Below are positions 9,148 through 18,121 of a stretch of 64,000 nucleotides of DNA, piece after piece. Both the position numbers and the translations under genes were made by a program. This stretch comes from RGIG7111 sp036839975 (GTDB lineage: Bacteria; Bacillota; Clostridia; Peptostreptococcales; Anaerovoracaceae): contig DAISVU010000001.1 in NCBI GenBank assembly GCA_036839975.1, positions 117,166 to 181,165 on the forward strand, written 5' to 3'. The notes under the pieces are model-generated. The model was not told the DNA's origin. It saw only the letters and a list, made by a program, of their open reading frames with translations, and ran no database searches. The stretch's first letter is position 1. Each line of letters opens with the position of its first letter.

Positions 9148-9369
9148 TCTGAAAATCGCTGAAAAATACAGGACTTAAGACTTGTTGACAGTTTGTTCGA
9201 TGAAGCAAGAACATGAGTTGACATAAATCTAAAAAAATAAACAATAAAAGTCGTGTTCTCTAATGCTGTTGAAAGTAAAAATTATTTTAAGTAATGCTTT
9301 TATATGTTAAGACTGTTACTGCACAAATACAGGCTCCGGTAAACCGGTGTTTGATGAAGCATACAGATA

Positions 9370-10554
9370 TCAGGAACGGATGAACTCTATAAAGTCATTG
9401 AAATCATCAAAGCCGCTTTGTATGAAATCATATATTACAGGATCTTTGAACTCGTACTTTGCAGTAATGGCGATATATGGAGCAAGCATATTTTTGCGCA
9501 GTTTGCATTCGATGCTTTCAATATTGTGTTCTCTGTATGAGACCACGATCAACTGGCCGGAATCGGTCAGGTAACAGAGACCGTATATGTCTTCACTGAG
9601 AATGTAGACGGGTCTTTTTACGTGGTCATTGTTTTTGTTGAAAATGAACAGCATAAGACCGGTTCTGTAGCTTGTGATAGAATTGTTTTTGAACATAGGG
9701 TCCAATATCTGCAGCATGTCTGCAGGAGATATGTCGGAGTCGTATACAGTTATCAGTTCTGAACGAGACAGCATCATGGCAGCTTCTGCAGAGCTTATAT
9801 ATGCGATGGAGCATTTTTCGAAACTGCTTATTTTATTGTCGTCTACATATATTTCAGATACAATTCTCATATAGCGGTCGTTCGCTTCGATCAGCGTTTC
9901 ACAAAGATATGCACCGTTATCCCTGAAATCTATTGAATTTTTGCACATTGTCGCAAGCGGTATATCTTTATATATTTCCGTGTCGACACCGCATGCGGAT
10001 AAAAAGTGGGCCGCCCTGTAATCTCTGCCGAAACAACGCATCAGAAAATAGTGAATCAGCTGGGGGATATTTTCAATGTCGGTGCATTCCTTGAGCAAAA
10101 GGTCTTTCTTCTCTTCAGGCGTGAGTCTGATGTTTATCTGCAGCAGTTCACCGTACTCATTCTGACCTGCCGGAAGCGGAATGTCGTGTTCTTTATTGAA
10201 TCTTGCATATTCCTGAATAAGAAATGCAGCCTGTCTGAGAGATATATCTGATTTTGTGCCGCCAAGACCGCTGAATAGCGTCTTTTCAAGTCTGCGTACT
10301 CTGTGCTTGTCACTTCCGTAGGAGCTTTCATAAGTCTCAAATCCGAATTCTTCAGCGTCAAGATAAAAGAACTGGTGCAAATCTGATGTAGGGTCCTCCG
10401 GCCTCAGAAGCCAGTGTATATAAAGACCTACAACGCCCATCAGACGCGTATCTGTGACATAAGCGGATTTGAATATTTTGTTATGCTGTGCCTTAAGAGA
10501 GGTCGCTCCACCTGGAAGCACCTTAAGTGTTGGTTTTGCCACAATTTGCCTCAT
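9370..10554 (-). CDS. Unrecognised conserved-looking protein
   Basis: I do not recognise this protein. From the ATG at 10554 it has 394 residues; an upstream in-frame ATG at 10575 would give 401, but it would start almost at the predicted transcript start and has no ribosome site, while GGGA stands before the inner ATG. No signal peptide, transmembrane segment or catalytic motif is visible. The N-terminal half mentions FYLDAEEFGFETYESSYGSD and a GLGGTK stretch; the C-terminal half alternates hydrophobic strands and acidic residues and ends DFNDFIEFIRS. It is likely cytosolic. It stands alone, divergent from gdhA, and its coding composition is like that of its neighbours. Confidence 0.7.
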   Translation of the reverse strand: MRQIVAKPTLKVLPGGATSLKAQHNKIFKSAYVTDTRLMGVVGLYIHWLLRPEDPTSDLHQFFYLDAEEFGFETYESSYGSDKHRVRRLEKTLFSGLGGTKSDISLRQAAFLIQEYARFNKEHDIPLPAGQNEYGELLQINIRLTPEEKKDLLLKECTDIENIPQLIHYFLMRCFGRDYRAAHFLSACGVDTEIYKDIPLATMCKNSIDFRDNGAYLCETLIEANDRYMRIVSEIYVDDNKISSFEKCSIAYISSAEAAMMLSRSELITVYDSDISPADMLQILDPMFKNNSITSYRTGLMLFIFNKNNDHVKRPVYILSEDIYGLCYLTDSGQLIVVSYREHNIESIECKLRKNMLAPYIAITAKYEFKDPVIYDFIQSGFDDFNDFIEFIRS

Positions 10555-10584
10555 TTTTCCCGACTGTCGTAACATATGTCATAG

Positions 10585-10612
10585 AGTATACTATTATTCT
10601 GTGAAAAAACAA
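10585..10612 (-). promoter_or_regulatory. Candidate promoter of the unrecognised minus-strand gene
   Basis: Minus-strand TTGTTT (10607-10612), a 16-nt spacer and TATACT (10585-10590). Transcription would start close to 10578, which favours the ATG at 10554 as the translation start. Confidence 0.45.
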
Positions 10613-10711
10613 AGACCTGTGTCATAGAAAATCATTGAATGGACTTTTTTTGTGCAGCAGTGTATTGAACAGAAGCCTGCGGATTATGTACCTGTATCAT
10701 GCAAATCGTTA

Positions 10712-10740
10712 TTGAATTAACTGCCTTTTTCTGTTATATT
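10712..10740 (+). promoter_or_regulatory. Promoter of gdhA
   Basis: TTGAAT at 10712-10717, a 17-nt spacer and TATATT at 10735-10740, with TG two bases before the -10 hexamer. The leader to the start codon is about 50 nt. Confidence 0.65.
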
Positions 10741-10799
10741 CAAAGTTAGCTAAGTAATGCGATAAATATTTACTATTTCTAAAGCAAAGGAGAATGAAA

Positions 10800-12143
10800 A
10801 TGTCAAATTATGTTCAGAAATGCATCGATGAATGCATTGCGAAAAACCCTGGCGAAATCGAATTTCACCAGACTGTAGAAGAAGTGCTGACTTCATTGGC
10901 TCCTGTTATGGATAAGCACCCCGAGTATGAGGCAGCATCTCTGCTCGAAAGACTCACAGAGCCTGAACGCCTGATCGTATTCAGAGTCGTATGGACAGAC
11001 GACAATGATAAAATACAGGTAAACAAGGGGTACAGATGCCAGTTCAACAGCGCTATAGGACCTTATAAAGGCGGATTGAGGTTTGCTGCAAACGTATATT
11101 CGGGAATAGTTAAATTCCTCGGATTTGAACAGATCTTTAAAAACAGTCTTACAGGCCTTCCTATAGGAGGCGGCAAGGGCGGCGCTGATTTTGATCCTAA
11201 CGGAAAATCCGAAGGAGAAGTGATCAGATTCTGTCAGGCTTTCATAACAGAGCTTTACAGACATATAGGCCCTGAAACTGATATTCCTGCAGGAGATCTC
11301 GGTGTTGGAGCCAGAGAGATAGGCTACATGTTCGGTCAGTATAAGAGGATCGTTGACAGATATGAAGGTGTTCTCACAGGGAAAGGTCTTACATGGGGCG
11401 GACTTAACGGAAGAACTGAAGCTACAGGTTACGGTATTGTTTATTTCGCAAATGCTATGCTCGAGGCAAACGGCGAAAAGCTGGCAGGCAAAAATGTTGC
11501 TGTGTCGGGATTCGGCAACGTGTCCTGGGGTACAGTCAGCAAACTGAATGAGCTTGGAGCTAAAGTAATCACTATCTCAGGCCCGGATGGATATATACTG
11601 GATGAAGACGGTGTTTCCGGGAAAAAAATCGACTTTATGCTTGAACTCAGAGCCAGCGGACAGAACATATGCTCGCCATATGCAGACAAGTTCCCTGGCG
11701 CTAAATTTGTAAAGGGCAGAAAACCTTGGGAAGTTGAAGCAGATCTGTACATTCCATGCGCGACTCAGAATGAAATCGTTGCAGAAGATGCGCAGGGCTT
11801 TGTGGACAGAGGAGTTAAGTTCGTATGCGAAGGGTCAAACATGCCATCGACCAATGAAGCTATTAAGATCATGCAGGAAGGCGGCATAATTCTTGGTCCT
11901 TCAAAGGCTGCAAATGCAGGCGGCGTTGCTTGCTCATGCATCGAAATGAGTCAGAACTCAGGTAAGACTGTATTCAAGGCTGAAGAAGTTCATAAACAGC
12001 TAAAAGACATAATGATAGGTATCCATGACGCATGTCAGAAGGCTTCCGAAGAATATTACGGAACATATGACCTCGTTAAGGGAGCAAATATCGCCGGATT
12101 CCTTAAAGTAGCGGATGCGATGATGGCACAGGGACCGGTATAA
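10800..12143 (+). CDS. gdhA: Glutamate dehydrogenase
   Basis: Interconverts glutamate and 2-oxoglutarate plus ammonia with NAD(P)H. 447 residues from ATG 10800, chosen because AAAGGAG at 10786-10792 is 7 nt away; an ATG at 10794 is too close. The substrate site KGGLRFAANV and the catalytic-lysine motif PIGGGKGGADFDP near residue 120 are present, followed by the Rossmann motif SGFGNVSWG near residue 240. The length and these motifs fit the hexameric small-subunit class of bacteria. In an amino acid fermenter it can be the entry of glutamate nitrogen, and it would regenerate 2-oxoglutarate for the aminotransferase at 62.2 kb. Cofactor preference is not decided. Confidence 0.96.
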   Translation: MSNYVQKCIDECIAKNPGEIEFHQTVEEVLTSLAPVMDKHPEYEAASLLERLTEPERLIVFRVVWTDDNDKIQVNKGYRCQFNSAIGPYKGGLRFAANVYSGIVKFLGFEQIFKNSLTGLPIGGGKGGADFDPNGKSEGEVIRFCQAFITELYRHIGPETDIPAGDLGVGAREIGYMFGQYKRIVDRYEGVLTGKGLTWGGLNGRTEATGYGIVYFANAMLEANGEKLAGKNVAVSGFGNVSWGTVSKLNELGAKVITISGPDGYILDEDGVSGKKIDFMLELRASGQNICSPYADKFPGAKFVKGRKPWEVEADLYIPCATQNEIVAEDAQGFVDRGVKFVCEGSNMPSTNEAIKIMQEGGIILGPSKAANAGGVACSCIEMSQNSGKTVFKAEEVHKQLKDIMIGIHDACQKASEEYYGTYDLVKGANIAGFLKVADAMMAQGPV

Positions 12144-12170
12144 AAATATATTTTTAGATCAATCAGACGG

Positions 12171-12275
12171 CGGGACGCTTTCAGCGTCCGCTCAGACTGT
12201 AGACTAAGCCCGAACTTGCAAGCAAAGGTTCGGGCTTAGTCTACAGTCTGGAATCGCCGGCATAGCCGGCGGTTC
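12171..12275. repeat. Three consecutive hairpins after gdhA
   Basis: Part of the 375-nt gap between gdhA and metK. Hairpin 1: GGACGC/GCGTCC at 12173-12189. Hairpin 2: a perfect 23-bp stem, arms 12193-12215 and 12228-12250, with a 12-nt loop. Hairpin 3: CGCCGGC/GCCGGCG at 12255-12271 with a 3-nt loop, extended by GAA/TTC. None is followed by a T tract, so a classical terminator is not evident. The rest of the gap (12276-12423) contains further short stems, for example CGAAG/CTTCG around 12318-12349 and AGCC/GGCT near 12403-12416, but no gene. The metK promoter lies downstream, so these are not in the metK leader. Confidence 0.7.
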
Positions 12276-12423
12276 ATCATTACAGGGCGTTTAAGCTCGT
12301 GTTGTGTGAGGGTGCATGCGAAGTATAGACCATACGCTGTGCGGGCGTGCTTCGACTGATCTGCACTGTCTGTTTCTTATGCATTTTGTACATTCGGCAT
12401 ATCGAGCCTTATGAGGCTAGTCC

Positions 12424-12452
12424 TTGAAAAGCAGGTGTTTATGAGATATAAT
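12424..12452 (+). promoter_or_regulatory. Promoter of metK-lysC
   Basis: TTGAAA at 12424-12429, a 17-nt spacer and TATAAT at 12447-12452. The predicted leader is only about 60 nt, too short for a SAM riboswitch, and none of the known SAM-I core motifs is present. Confidence 0.75.
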
Positions 12453-12518
12453 ATATGCTGATTTTATTATTCAGATTAAAACGTATTGTAACTTGAAAAA
12501 GAGAAGAGGGATGTAAAA

Positions 12519-13658
12519 ATGAAAAAGTTATTCACATCGGAATCAGTGACCGAAGGGCATCCTGATAAGATTTGTGATCAGATTGCGGATGGCGTTTTGG
12601 ATGCGATACTTGAAAATGACCCGGAATGCAGAGTCGCAGCGGAAGTTACCGTAAATACGGGATACGCAATGATCATAGGTGAGATAAGCACATCCGGTTA
12701 TGTTGATATCAATAAGATAGCAAGAGAGATTATATGTGATATAGGATACGATAATGAAATTTATGGATTTGATGGAAACACATGTGCTGTTCTGCAGTCA
12801 ATAGATGAACAGTCAGGAGACATTGCCATGGGCGTTGACAAAGCGGGGGCCGGAGATCAGGGCATGATGTTCGGATATGCGTGTGATGAAACGCCGGAAC
12901 TAATGCCGATGCCTATTTCTCTGGCGCACAAGCTTGCGATGAAGCTGACGGAAGTAAGAAAGAACGGTATGATTGGCTATTTGAGACCCGATGGCAAAAC
13001 ACAGGTAACAGTCGAGTACGACGATGATTTAGTAAAAAGGATAGATTCAGTAATTATATCATCTCAGCACAGCGAGGATGTGGCACAGGAGCAGATCAAA
13101 AAAGATCTTGTCAAATCAGTAATCAGGCAGGTCATTCCATCTGAACTGATTGACAGTGATACAAAGATCTATGTGAATCCAACAGGGAGATTCGTTATAG
13201 GCGGTCCTCACGGTGACTCAGGGCTAACAGGAAGGAAGATAATAGTGGACACTTATGGAGGATACGCAAGACATGGCGGAGGCGCATTAAGCGGAAAGGA
13301 TCCGACTAAAGTTGACCGTTCCGCATCATATGCAGCCAGATACGCTGCGAAGAATATAGTGGCTGCGGGGATTGCAAAGAAATGCGAACTTCAACTTGCA
13401 TATGCGATAGGCCTTGCGGAACCTGTATCGATAATGGTGGACACTTTTGGAACAGGAACGGTTTCAGATGAGAAACTTGCGGAAATAGTAAAGAAAGTAT
13501 TTGATTTTACTCCCGCGGGAATAATAAAGACACTCGATCTTAAAAGGCCTATCTACAGGCAGATCGCAGCTTACGGGCATTTTGGCAGGACAGACATTGA
13601 TCTTCCTTGGGAAAAGCCAGACAAGATCGAAGAACTCAAGAAGGAAGCCAAAGAATAA
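12519..13658 (+). CDS. metK: S-adenosylmethionine synthase
   Basis: Makes S-adenosylmethionine from methionine and ATP; cytosolic homotetramer or dimer. 379 residues, near the family's usual length. N-terminal ESVTEGHPDKICDQIADG holds the ATP-binding His, GAGDQGMMFGYA is signature 1 near residue 110, and GGGALSGKDPTKVDRSA is signature 2 (the P-loop-like GGGAFSGKD) near residue 255. AGAGGGATG precedes the ATG. The stop codon overlaps the start of lysC (TAATG), so the two are translated in a coupled fashion. Confidence 0.97.
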   Translation: MKKLFTSESVTEGHPDKICDQIADGVLDAILENDPECRVAAEVTVNTGYAMIIGEISTSGYVDINKIAREIICDIGYDNEIYGFDGNTCAVLQSIDEQSGDIAMGVDKAGAGDQGMMFGYACDETPELMPMPISLAHKLAMKLTEVRKNGMIGYLRPDGKTQVTVEYDDDLVKRIDSVIISSQHSEDVAQEQIKKDLVKSVIRQVIPSELIDSDTKIYVNPTGRFVIGGPHGDSGLTGRKIIVDTYGGYARHGGGALSGKDPTKVDRSASYAARYAAKNIVAAGIAKKCELQLAYAIGLAEPVSIMVDTFGTGTVSDEKLAEIVKKVFDFTPAGIIKTLDLKRPIYRQIAAYGHFGRTDIDLPWEKPDKIEELKKEAKE

Positions 13659-14971
13659 TGGGAATCAAAGTTGCAAAGTTTGGGGGATCATCTGTAGCCG
13701 ATGCTATCCAGATCGGAAAGATCAAGGATATCGTATGTGCCGATCAGGACAGAAGATATGTAGTTGTGTCTGCGCCGGGCAAAAGATTCGATGACGATTC
13801 AAAAGTCACGGATTTGCTTTATTTGTGTAAAACTCATATTGAGCATAATCTGCCGCATGAGCAGCTGTTTCAGGTCATATGTGACAGATTTATGGCTGCG
13901 GAGGTAACCCTGGGAGCAAAACTGGACCTTAAAACGGAATTTAAAACGATCGAAAATAATATGAAAAACGGGGCAAGTGCTGACTATATAGCGAGTAGAG
14001 GCGAGTATTTAAATGCAAAGATGATAGCCTCATACCTTGATTATGATTTTATCGATGCTGCGAATATAATCGTATTTAATGAAAAAGGCAAGTTTAAGGT
14101 GGACGCGACGGATAAAAAGATCAGGGAAGTATTAAAAAATCATAAAACAGCGGTGATCCCGGGATTTTACGGAGCTATGCCGGGCGGCAAAATAAAGACA
14201 TTTTCAAGAGGCGGTTCAGATGTGACCGGTGCGCTTATCGCAAGAGCTATGGGTGCAGATGTGTATGAAAACTGGACGGACGTTTCAGGATTTTTGATGG
14301 CTGACCCCAGGATAGTTCATGATCCAAAGCCAATAGGTACAATATCTTACAAAGAGCTCAGAGAACTTTCATACATGGGGGCAAGCGTGCTTCATGAGGA
14401 TGCGATCTATCCTGCAAGAATTGCAAATATTCCTATTAATATCAGAAACACAAACAGGCCTCAAGATGAGGGAACGTTCATCACTGCAAAGCCTGACAAG
14501 TTTGAAAACAGAATAATTACAGGGATTGCGGGAAGAAAAGATTTTACGGCGATCACTATATATAAAAGCATGCTGAATAACGAACGCGGGTTTGTCCGCA
14601 GGCTTGCAAGTGTGCTTGAAGATCTCGACATCCCGATAGAGCATATGCCGAGTGGAATAGATACGATGTCTGTGATATTCACTAATGAATCGGCAGCTGA
14701 CAGACTCGATGAGATCACTGAAGCGTTTGAAAAACTGTTGGGGCCCGATCATATGGAGGTATCAGATGATATAGCATTGATTGCAACAGTGGGATATGGT
14801 ATGAATGCAAGAACGGGTGTCTCGGCAAAGCTGTTCACTGCGCTTGCAGAGGCCGGAGTCAACATAAGGATGATTGATCAAGGCTCCAGTGAAATGAATA
14901 TTATTGTAGGTGTTGAGAATAAAGATTTTGACAAGTCAATAAAGGCTATATACAAAGCGTTTGAAAAGTAA
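13658..14971 (+). CDS. lysC: Aspartate kinase
   Basis: First step of lysine, threonine and methionine synthesis: phosphorylates aspartate. 437 residues from ATG 13658, which overlaps the metK stop and gives the family N-terminus GIKVAKFGGSSVADA. The kinase domain contains KTFSRGGSDVTGALIARA near residue 185 and the WTDVSGFLMADPR segment; two ACT domains follow (VRRLASVLEDLDIPIEHMPS and VSAKLFTALAEAGVNIRMID), indicating feedback control by an amino acid. The pairing with metK suggests a role in methionine supply, but that is inference; which amino acid inhibits it cannot be told. Confidence 0.95.
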   Translation: MGIKVAKFGGSSVADAIQIGKIKDIVCADQDRRYVVVSAPGKRFDDDSKVTDLLYLCKTHIEHNLPHEQLFQVICDRFMAAEVTLGAKLDLKTEFKTIENNMKNGASADYIASRGEYLNAKMIASYLDYDFIDAANIIVFNEKGKFKVDATDKKIREVLKNHKTAVIPGFYGAMPGGKIKTFSRGGSDVTGALIARAMGADVYENWTDVSGFLMADPRIVHDPKPIGTISYKELRELSYMGASVLHEDAIYPARIANIPINIRNTNRPQDEGTFITAKPDKFENRIITGIAGRKDFTAITIYKSMLNNERGFVRRLASVLEDLDIPIEHMPSGIDTMSVIFTNESAADRLDEITEAFEKLLGPDHMEVSDDIALIATVGYGMNARTGVSAKLFTALAEAGVNIRMIDQGSSEMNIIVGVENKDFDKSIKAIYKAFEK

Positions 14972-15066
14972 GCATGTCTTCGGAGGTATAAAAGCCTTTG
15001 AAGATTGATCTTACAGCAAAGATACCGGATCAGAAGCAGAGCGCTGATGTGGTGATAAAAAATAAC

Positions 15067-15102
15067 AGGGGATTTTCGCTTAAGAAGATCCCTCATGTTT
15101 TT
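15067..15102 (+). terminator. Intrinsic terminator after lysC
   Basis: AGGGGAT at 15067-15073 pairs with ATCCCT at 15088-15093 (one bulged base), with TTTC/GAA pairs inside, and TTTTTT follows at 15097-15102. It ends the metK-lysC transcript about 95 nt after the lysC stop. The remainder of the 355-nt gap (14972-15327) holds a dubious 35-codon frame and the promoter of the next gene. Confidence 0.65.
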
Positions 15103-15215
15103 TAACGGCTGTACTATGATTTTTAGCGTGCATCTGACGGGCGGTCGAAAAAGCGGCCGGAGATATACCAATGAGTTTTACCGGCACAAAATATTAATTT
15201 TTTTAATGCAAAACT

Positions 15216-15245
15216 TTGATATAGGCAGTCTGCATATGTTACAAT
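15216..15245 (+). promoter_or_regulatory. Extended -10 promoter of the L,D-transpeptidase gene
   Basis: TTGATA at 15216-15221, an 18-nt spacer and TACAAT at 15240-15245, with TG one base upstream of the hexamer (extended -10). About 75 nt before the start codon at 15328. Confidence 0.6.
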
Positions 15246-15327
15246 ACGATATAGTCAGTTAAAAGCGGTCCGGACAGTGAAAATGAAGGCTTGCAGACAG
15301 GGGTGCCCGGCAAAAAGGAGCATAGTA

Positions 15328-16740
15328 ATGAAAAAAAGGATTCTATCACTTTTTATAATAACAGCGATGTGCTTTTCTATTATAGGAGTGACTGAAGAAC
15401 CTGCAAAGGCGGCGAGCAAAGCCAGATATTGGCTCAAAGTCAACAGACTGGCAAATGTGGTGACCGTATATAAATTTATCAAGGGACGATATAGACCATA
15501 CAGAGCGATGGTTTGCTCTACAGGCGGTTCAAATACACCGCTTGGGACTTTTTATACTAAAAACAAACAGAGATGGGGCGTGCTGATGGGGTCGGTTTAC
15601 GGACAGTTTCACACACGGATAGTTGGAAGCTACCTGTTCCATTCGGTATGGTATTACAGAAGCGGAAATCCGGCTACTGTATCTGCCAGGCAGTATAATA
15701 TGCTTGGGAAAAGTATATCACACGGCTGTGTAAGGCTTTCTGTCATGGATGTGAAATGGATATATGAAAACTGTAAGGTCGGCACTAAAGTAACCATATA
15801 CAGCAGCAGAACCCCGGGTCCTCTTGGAAAACCAAAGGCTCTTAAAGTAAAAGGTGCCATGTGTTGGGATCCGACAGATCCAAACAGGAGAAATCCTGAT
15901 TTCAGGATAAAGAACCCGAGGATCAGCATATCAAAGAAAAAGAAAAAAACAGCTTCATATGGCAGCAGATATAATCTTAAGAGCGGTGTGACCGCAAAAA
16001 ACATAAATGCTTATCAGAGTCTGACAAGCAAAGTAAGGGTTGCAGCTGTAAAGAAGTATAAGAAAGGCAGATGGGCAAAGGCAAAATTTTCAACTAAGAG
16101 CATCGGCACCTATAAAGTGACATACAGATGCCGAGACAAATACTGCGGAAGAAAGGCGGCATATAAATCTTTAAAGATCAGCGTTGTGGATTACAGCAAG
16201 CCTAGCATCAGAGCCCCTGACAAAAGAATAGTGGCAACAGGTGATGAGGATGCTTTCTATGGAGTTACCGCAAGACAGAAGAGCTGCAATTTAACGAAAG
16301 CGGTGATAACCTATGTAAAGGCACCGGAACAGAGCAGTTACACGAAGGTGGGAGGCTTTAGCGCAGCCAAGAAATATAAATTCACCAAAGCGGGCGAGTA
16401 CGTTATTAAGTATGTGGTCAGGAGCAAATACAAAAAATCCAGACTTGCAGTTAAAACAGTAAGTGTTTATGTATATGATGATGCGATCATAAATATAAAA
16501 ACCGACAGTATAAGAGTCAAGATCGGCGACAAGATCGATAATGTAAAAAAGAAGGTCAAAGAGGCGACTGAGATACTGGATGCAGGTAAAAAAGTACCCG
16601 TAGAAGATAATATGATCAATATCATTGATAATGACCATGCTTTGGAAAACGGCGGGAAGCTGACTATAGAGATAAAGTACGAAGGCTTGAACGGAAGGCT
16701 TATTAAAGAAACGCGTGAGATTGAATCAGAAACTCCGTAA
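15328..16740 (+). CDS. Secreted L,D-transpeptidase (YkuD domain) with basic C-terminal repeats
   Basis: Predicted peptidoglycan cross-linking enzyme acting outside the membrane. 470 residues from ATG 15328 (AAAAGGAG just upstream). A signal peptide covers about residues 1-30 (KKR start, hydrophobic core, cleavage near PAKAAS). The YkuD domain follows, with the catalytic motif SHGCVRLS near residue 135, the Cys being the nucleophile and the His part of the site. After residue 185 come about 280 residues, very rich in Lys, Arg, Tyr and Ser, forming two or three beta-rich repeats of Ig-like look (SIGTYKVTYRCRDKYCG, KAGEYVIKYVVRSKYK); their positive charge suggests binding to wall polymers. Substrate specificity is not known. 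Confidence 0.88.
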   Translation: MKKRILSLFIITAMCFSIIGVTEEPAKAASKARYWLKVNRLANVVTVYKFIKGRYRPYRAMVCSTGGSNTPLGTFYTKNKQRWGVLMGSVYGQFHTRIVGSYLFHSVWYYRSGNPATVSARQYNMLGKSISHGCVRLSVMDVKWIYENCKVGTKVTIYSSRTPGPLGKPKALKVKGAMCWDPTDPNRRNPDFRIKNPRISISKKKKKTASYGSRYNLKSGVTAKNINAYQSLTSKVRVAAVKKYKKGRWAKAKFSTKSIGTYKVTYRCRDKYCGRKAAYKSLKISVVDYSKPSIRAPDKRIVATGDEDAFYGVTARQKSCNLTKAVITYVKAPEQSSYTKVGGFSAAKKYKFTKAGEYVIKYVVRSKYKKSRLAVKTVSVYVYDDAIINIKTDSIRVKIGDKIDNVKKKVKEATEILDAGKKVPVEDNMINIIDNDHALENGGKLTIEIKYEGLNGRLIKETREIESETP

Positions 16741-16813
16741 AAAATATGACGGGATACCGGCGGTAAAGACTAAAGACATACAGATGGCTCCGAATATGTG
16801 AAAGGATCGCTGA

Positions 16814-18106
16814 ATGGATTCCGATATGATAATTCAGATAGCGGCGATAGTAGTGCTGGTGATTTTATCGGCCTACTTCTCTGCTACAGAAACAGCGTTT
16901 ACATCTCTAAACAGGATAAGGATTAAAAATCTGGCCGGCGAAGGCAGTAAAAAAGCCGAGCTGGTACTTAAGCTGGAAAATAAATACGATAAACTTCTGA
17001 CTACCATCCTTATAGGTAACAACCTTGTAAATATTGCAATGACTGCTATAGCCACGGTTATTTTCATAAATATCTATGGAAGATACGGGGCTACTTTGGC
17101 TACAGTTGTGATCACGATAGTGGTTCTTATATTTGGCGAGATATCTCCTAAAAGTCTGGCCAAAGAATCTTCTGAAAGCTTTGCAATGAGATCAGCACCG
17201 GTTATAAGAGTGTTTATGATAATTCTCACGCCTGTAAATTTTGTGTTCACTAAATGGAAGCTGTTCCTATCTAAAATGTTCAAACAGGGAGACAGTCAGA
17301 GCATAACTGAGGATGAGCTAATAACGATAGTGGAGGAAGCGGAAACCGAGGGCAGTATAGACAATGAACAGAGCGAACTCATACAAAACGCCATTGAATT
17401 CAATGATTTGACGGCTGCGGAAGTAATGACACCGAGGGTGGATATAACCGCTGTTGATCTAGATGATATAGAAGACGCGGAAATAGGGGAGATATTCAGG
17501 GAAACAGGCTTTTCGCGATTGCCCGCATATGAACACGATCTTGACAATATTCTCGGTATAATAAACCAGAAAGATTACCATAACTATGTAGTCGGAACAG
17601 AAAAGACAGTTTCTGATTTTATAAAGCCTGTCGTATTCGTTGTCGAAACTATGAAAATATCAGAACTTTTAAAGAAGATGCAGCATATGAAGACGCATTT
17701 GGCGGTAATAGTTGATGAATACGGCGGCACGGAAGGGATTGTGACTATAGAGGACATAGTAGAGGAGCTTGTTGGTGAAATATACGATGAACACGATGCT
17801 GTTATGTCACAGGAGATCATACCGCTGCAGAACGGCAGCTACCGAGTGATGGGCAGTGCCAATATAAGCAAGGTGCTCGATTATTTCGGAATAACAGAGG
17901 AACAGAACGTTGTGACTGTAAACGGCTGGGCGGCTGTGTGCCTCGACAAGATACCGGAGAAAGGTGATGTCTTTGAAGCTGTATTCGGAGAGAAGACATT
18001 TAAAGGAAGAGTGACAAAAGCGGGGGGAAAAAAGGCCAAGGAGATCAATCTGGTGGTTCAGGATGTTCTCGATGAAGATGAGAAAAATAAAGAAGATGTT
18101 AAATAA
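16814..18106 (+). CDS. CNNM/CorC-family membrane protein with CBS domains
   Basis: Membrane protein of the HlyC/CorC (CNNM) family, linked in several bacteria to magnesium or cobalt efflux. 430 residues. An N-terminal CNNM domain with three or four hydrophobic segments (residues about 5-145) includes SAYFSATETAFTSLNRIRI and ILIGNNLVNIA; two CBS domains follow (EVMTPRVDITAVD near 205 and the DEYGGTEGIVTIEDIVEELVG segment near 300), then a CorC_HlyC C-terminal domain. ATG with AAAGGA upstream. The older name hemolysin is not supported by anything here. It lies 15 nt before secA and may be cotranscribed with it. Confidence 0.92.
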   Translation: MDSDMIIQIAAIVVLVILSAYFSATETAFTSLNRIRIKNLAGEGSKKAELVLKLENKYDKLLTTILIGNNLVNIAMTAIATVIFINIYGRYGATLATVVITIVVLIFGEISPKSLAKESSESFAMRSAPVIRVFMIILTPVNFVFTKWKLFLSKMFKQGDSQSITEDELITIVEEAETEGSIDNEQSELIQNAIEFNDLTAAEVMTPRVDITAVDLDDIEDAEIGEIFRETGFSRLPAYEHDLDNILGIINQKDYHNYVVGTEKTVSDFIKPVVFVVETMKISELLKKMQHMKTHLAVIVDEYGGTEGIVTIEDIVEELVGEIYDEHDAVMSQEIIPLQNGSYRVMGSANISKVLDYFGITEEQNVVTVNGWAAVCLDKIPEKGDVFEAVFGEKTFKGRVTKAGGKKAKEINLVVQDVLDEDEKNKEDVK

Positions 18107-18121
18107 TTACGGAGGAAAGTA

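Noticed and set aside
12276..12518. SAM riboswitch or T-box in front of metK
   Set aside because: The metK promoter (12424-12452) leaves only a 60-nt leader, and none of the core SAM-I, SAM-III or T-box motifs is present.
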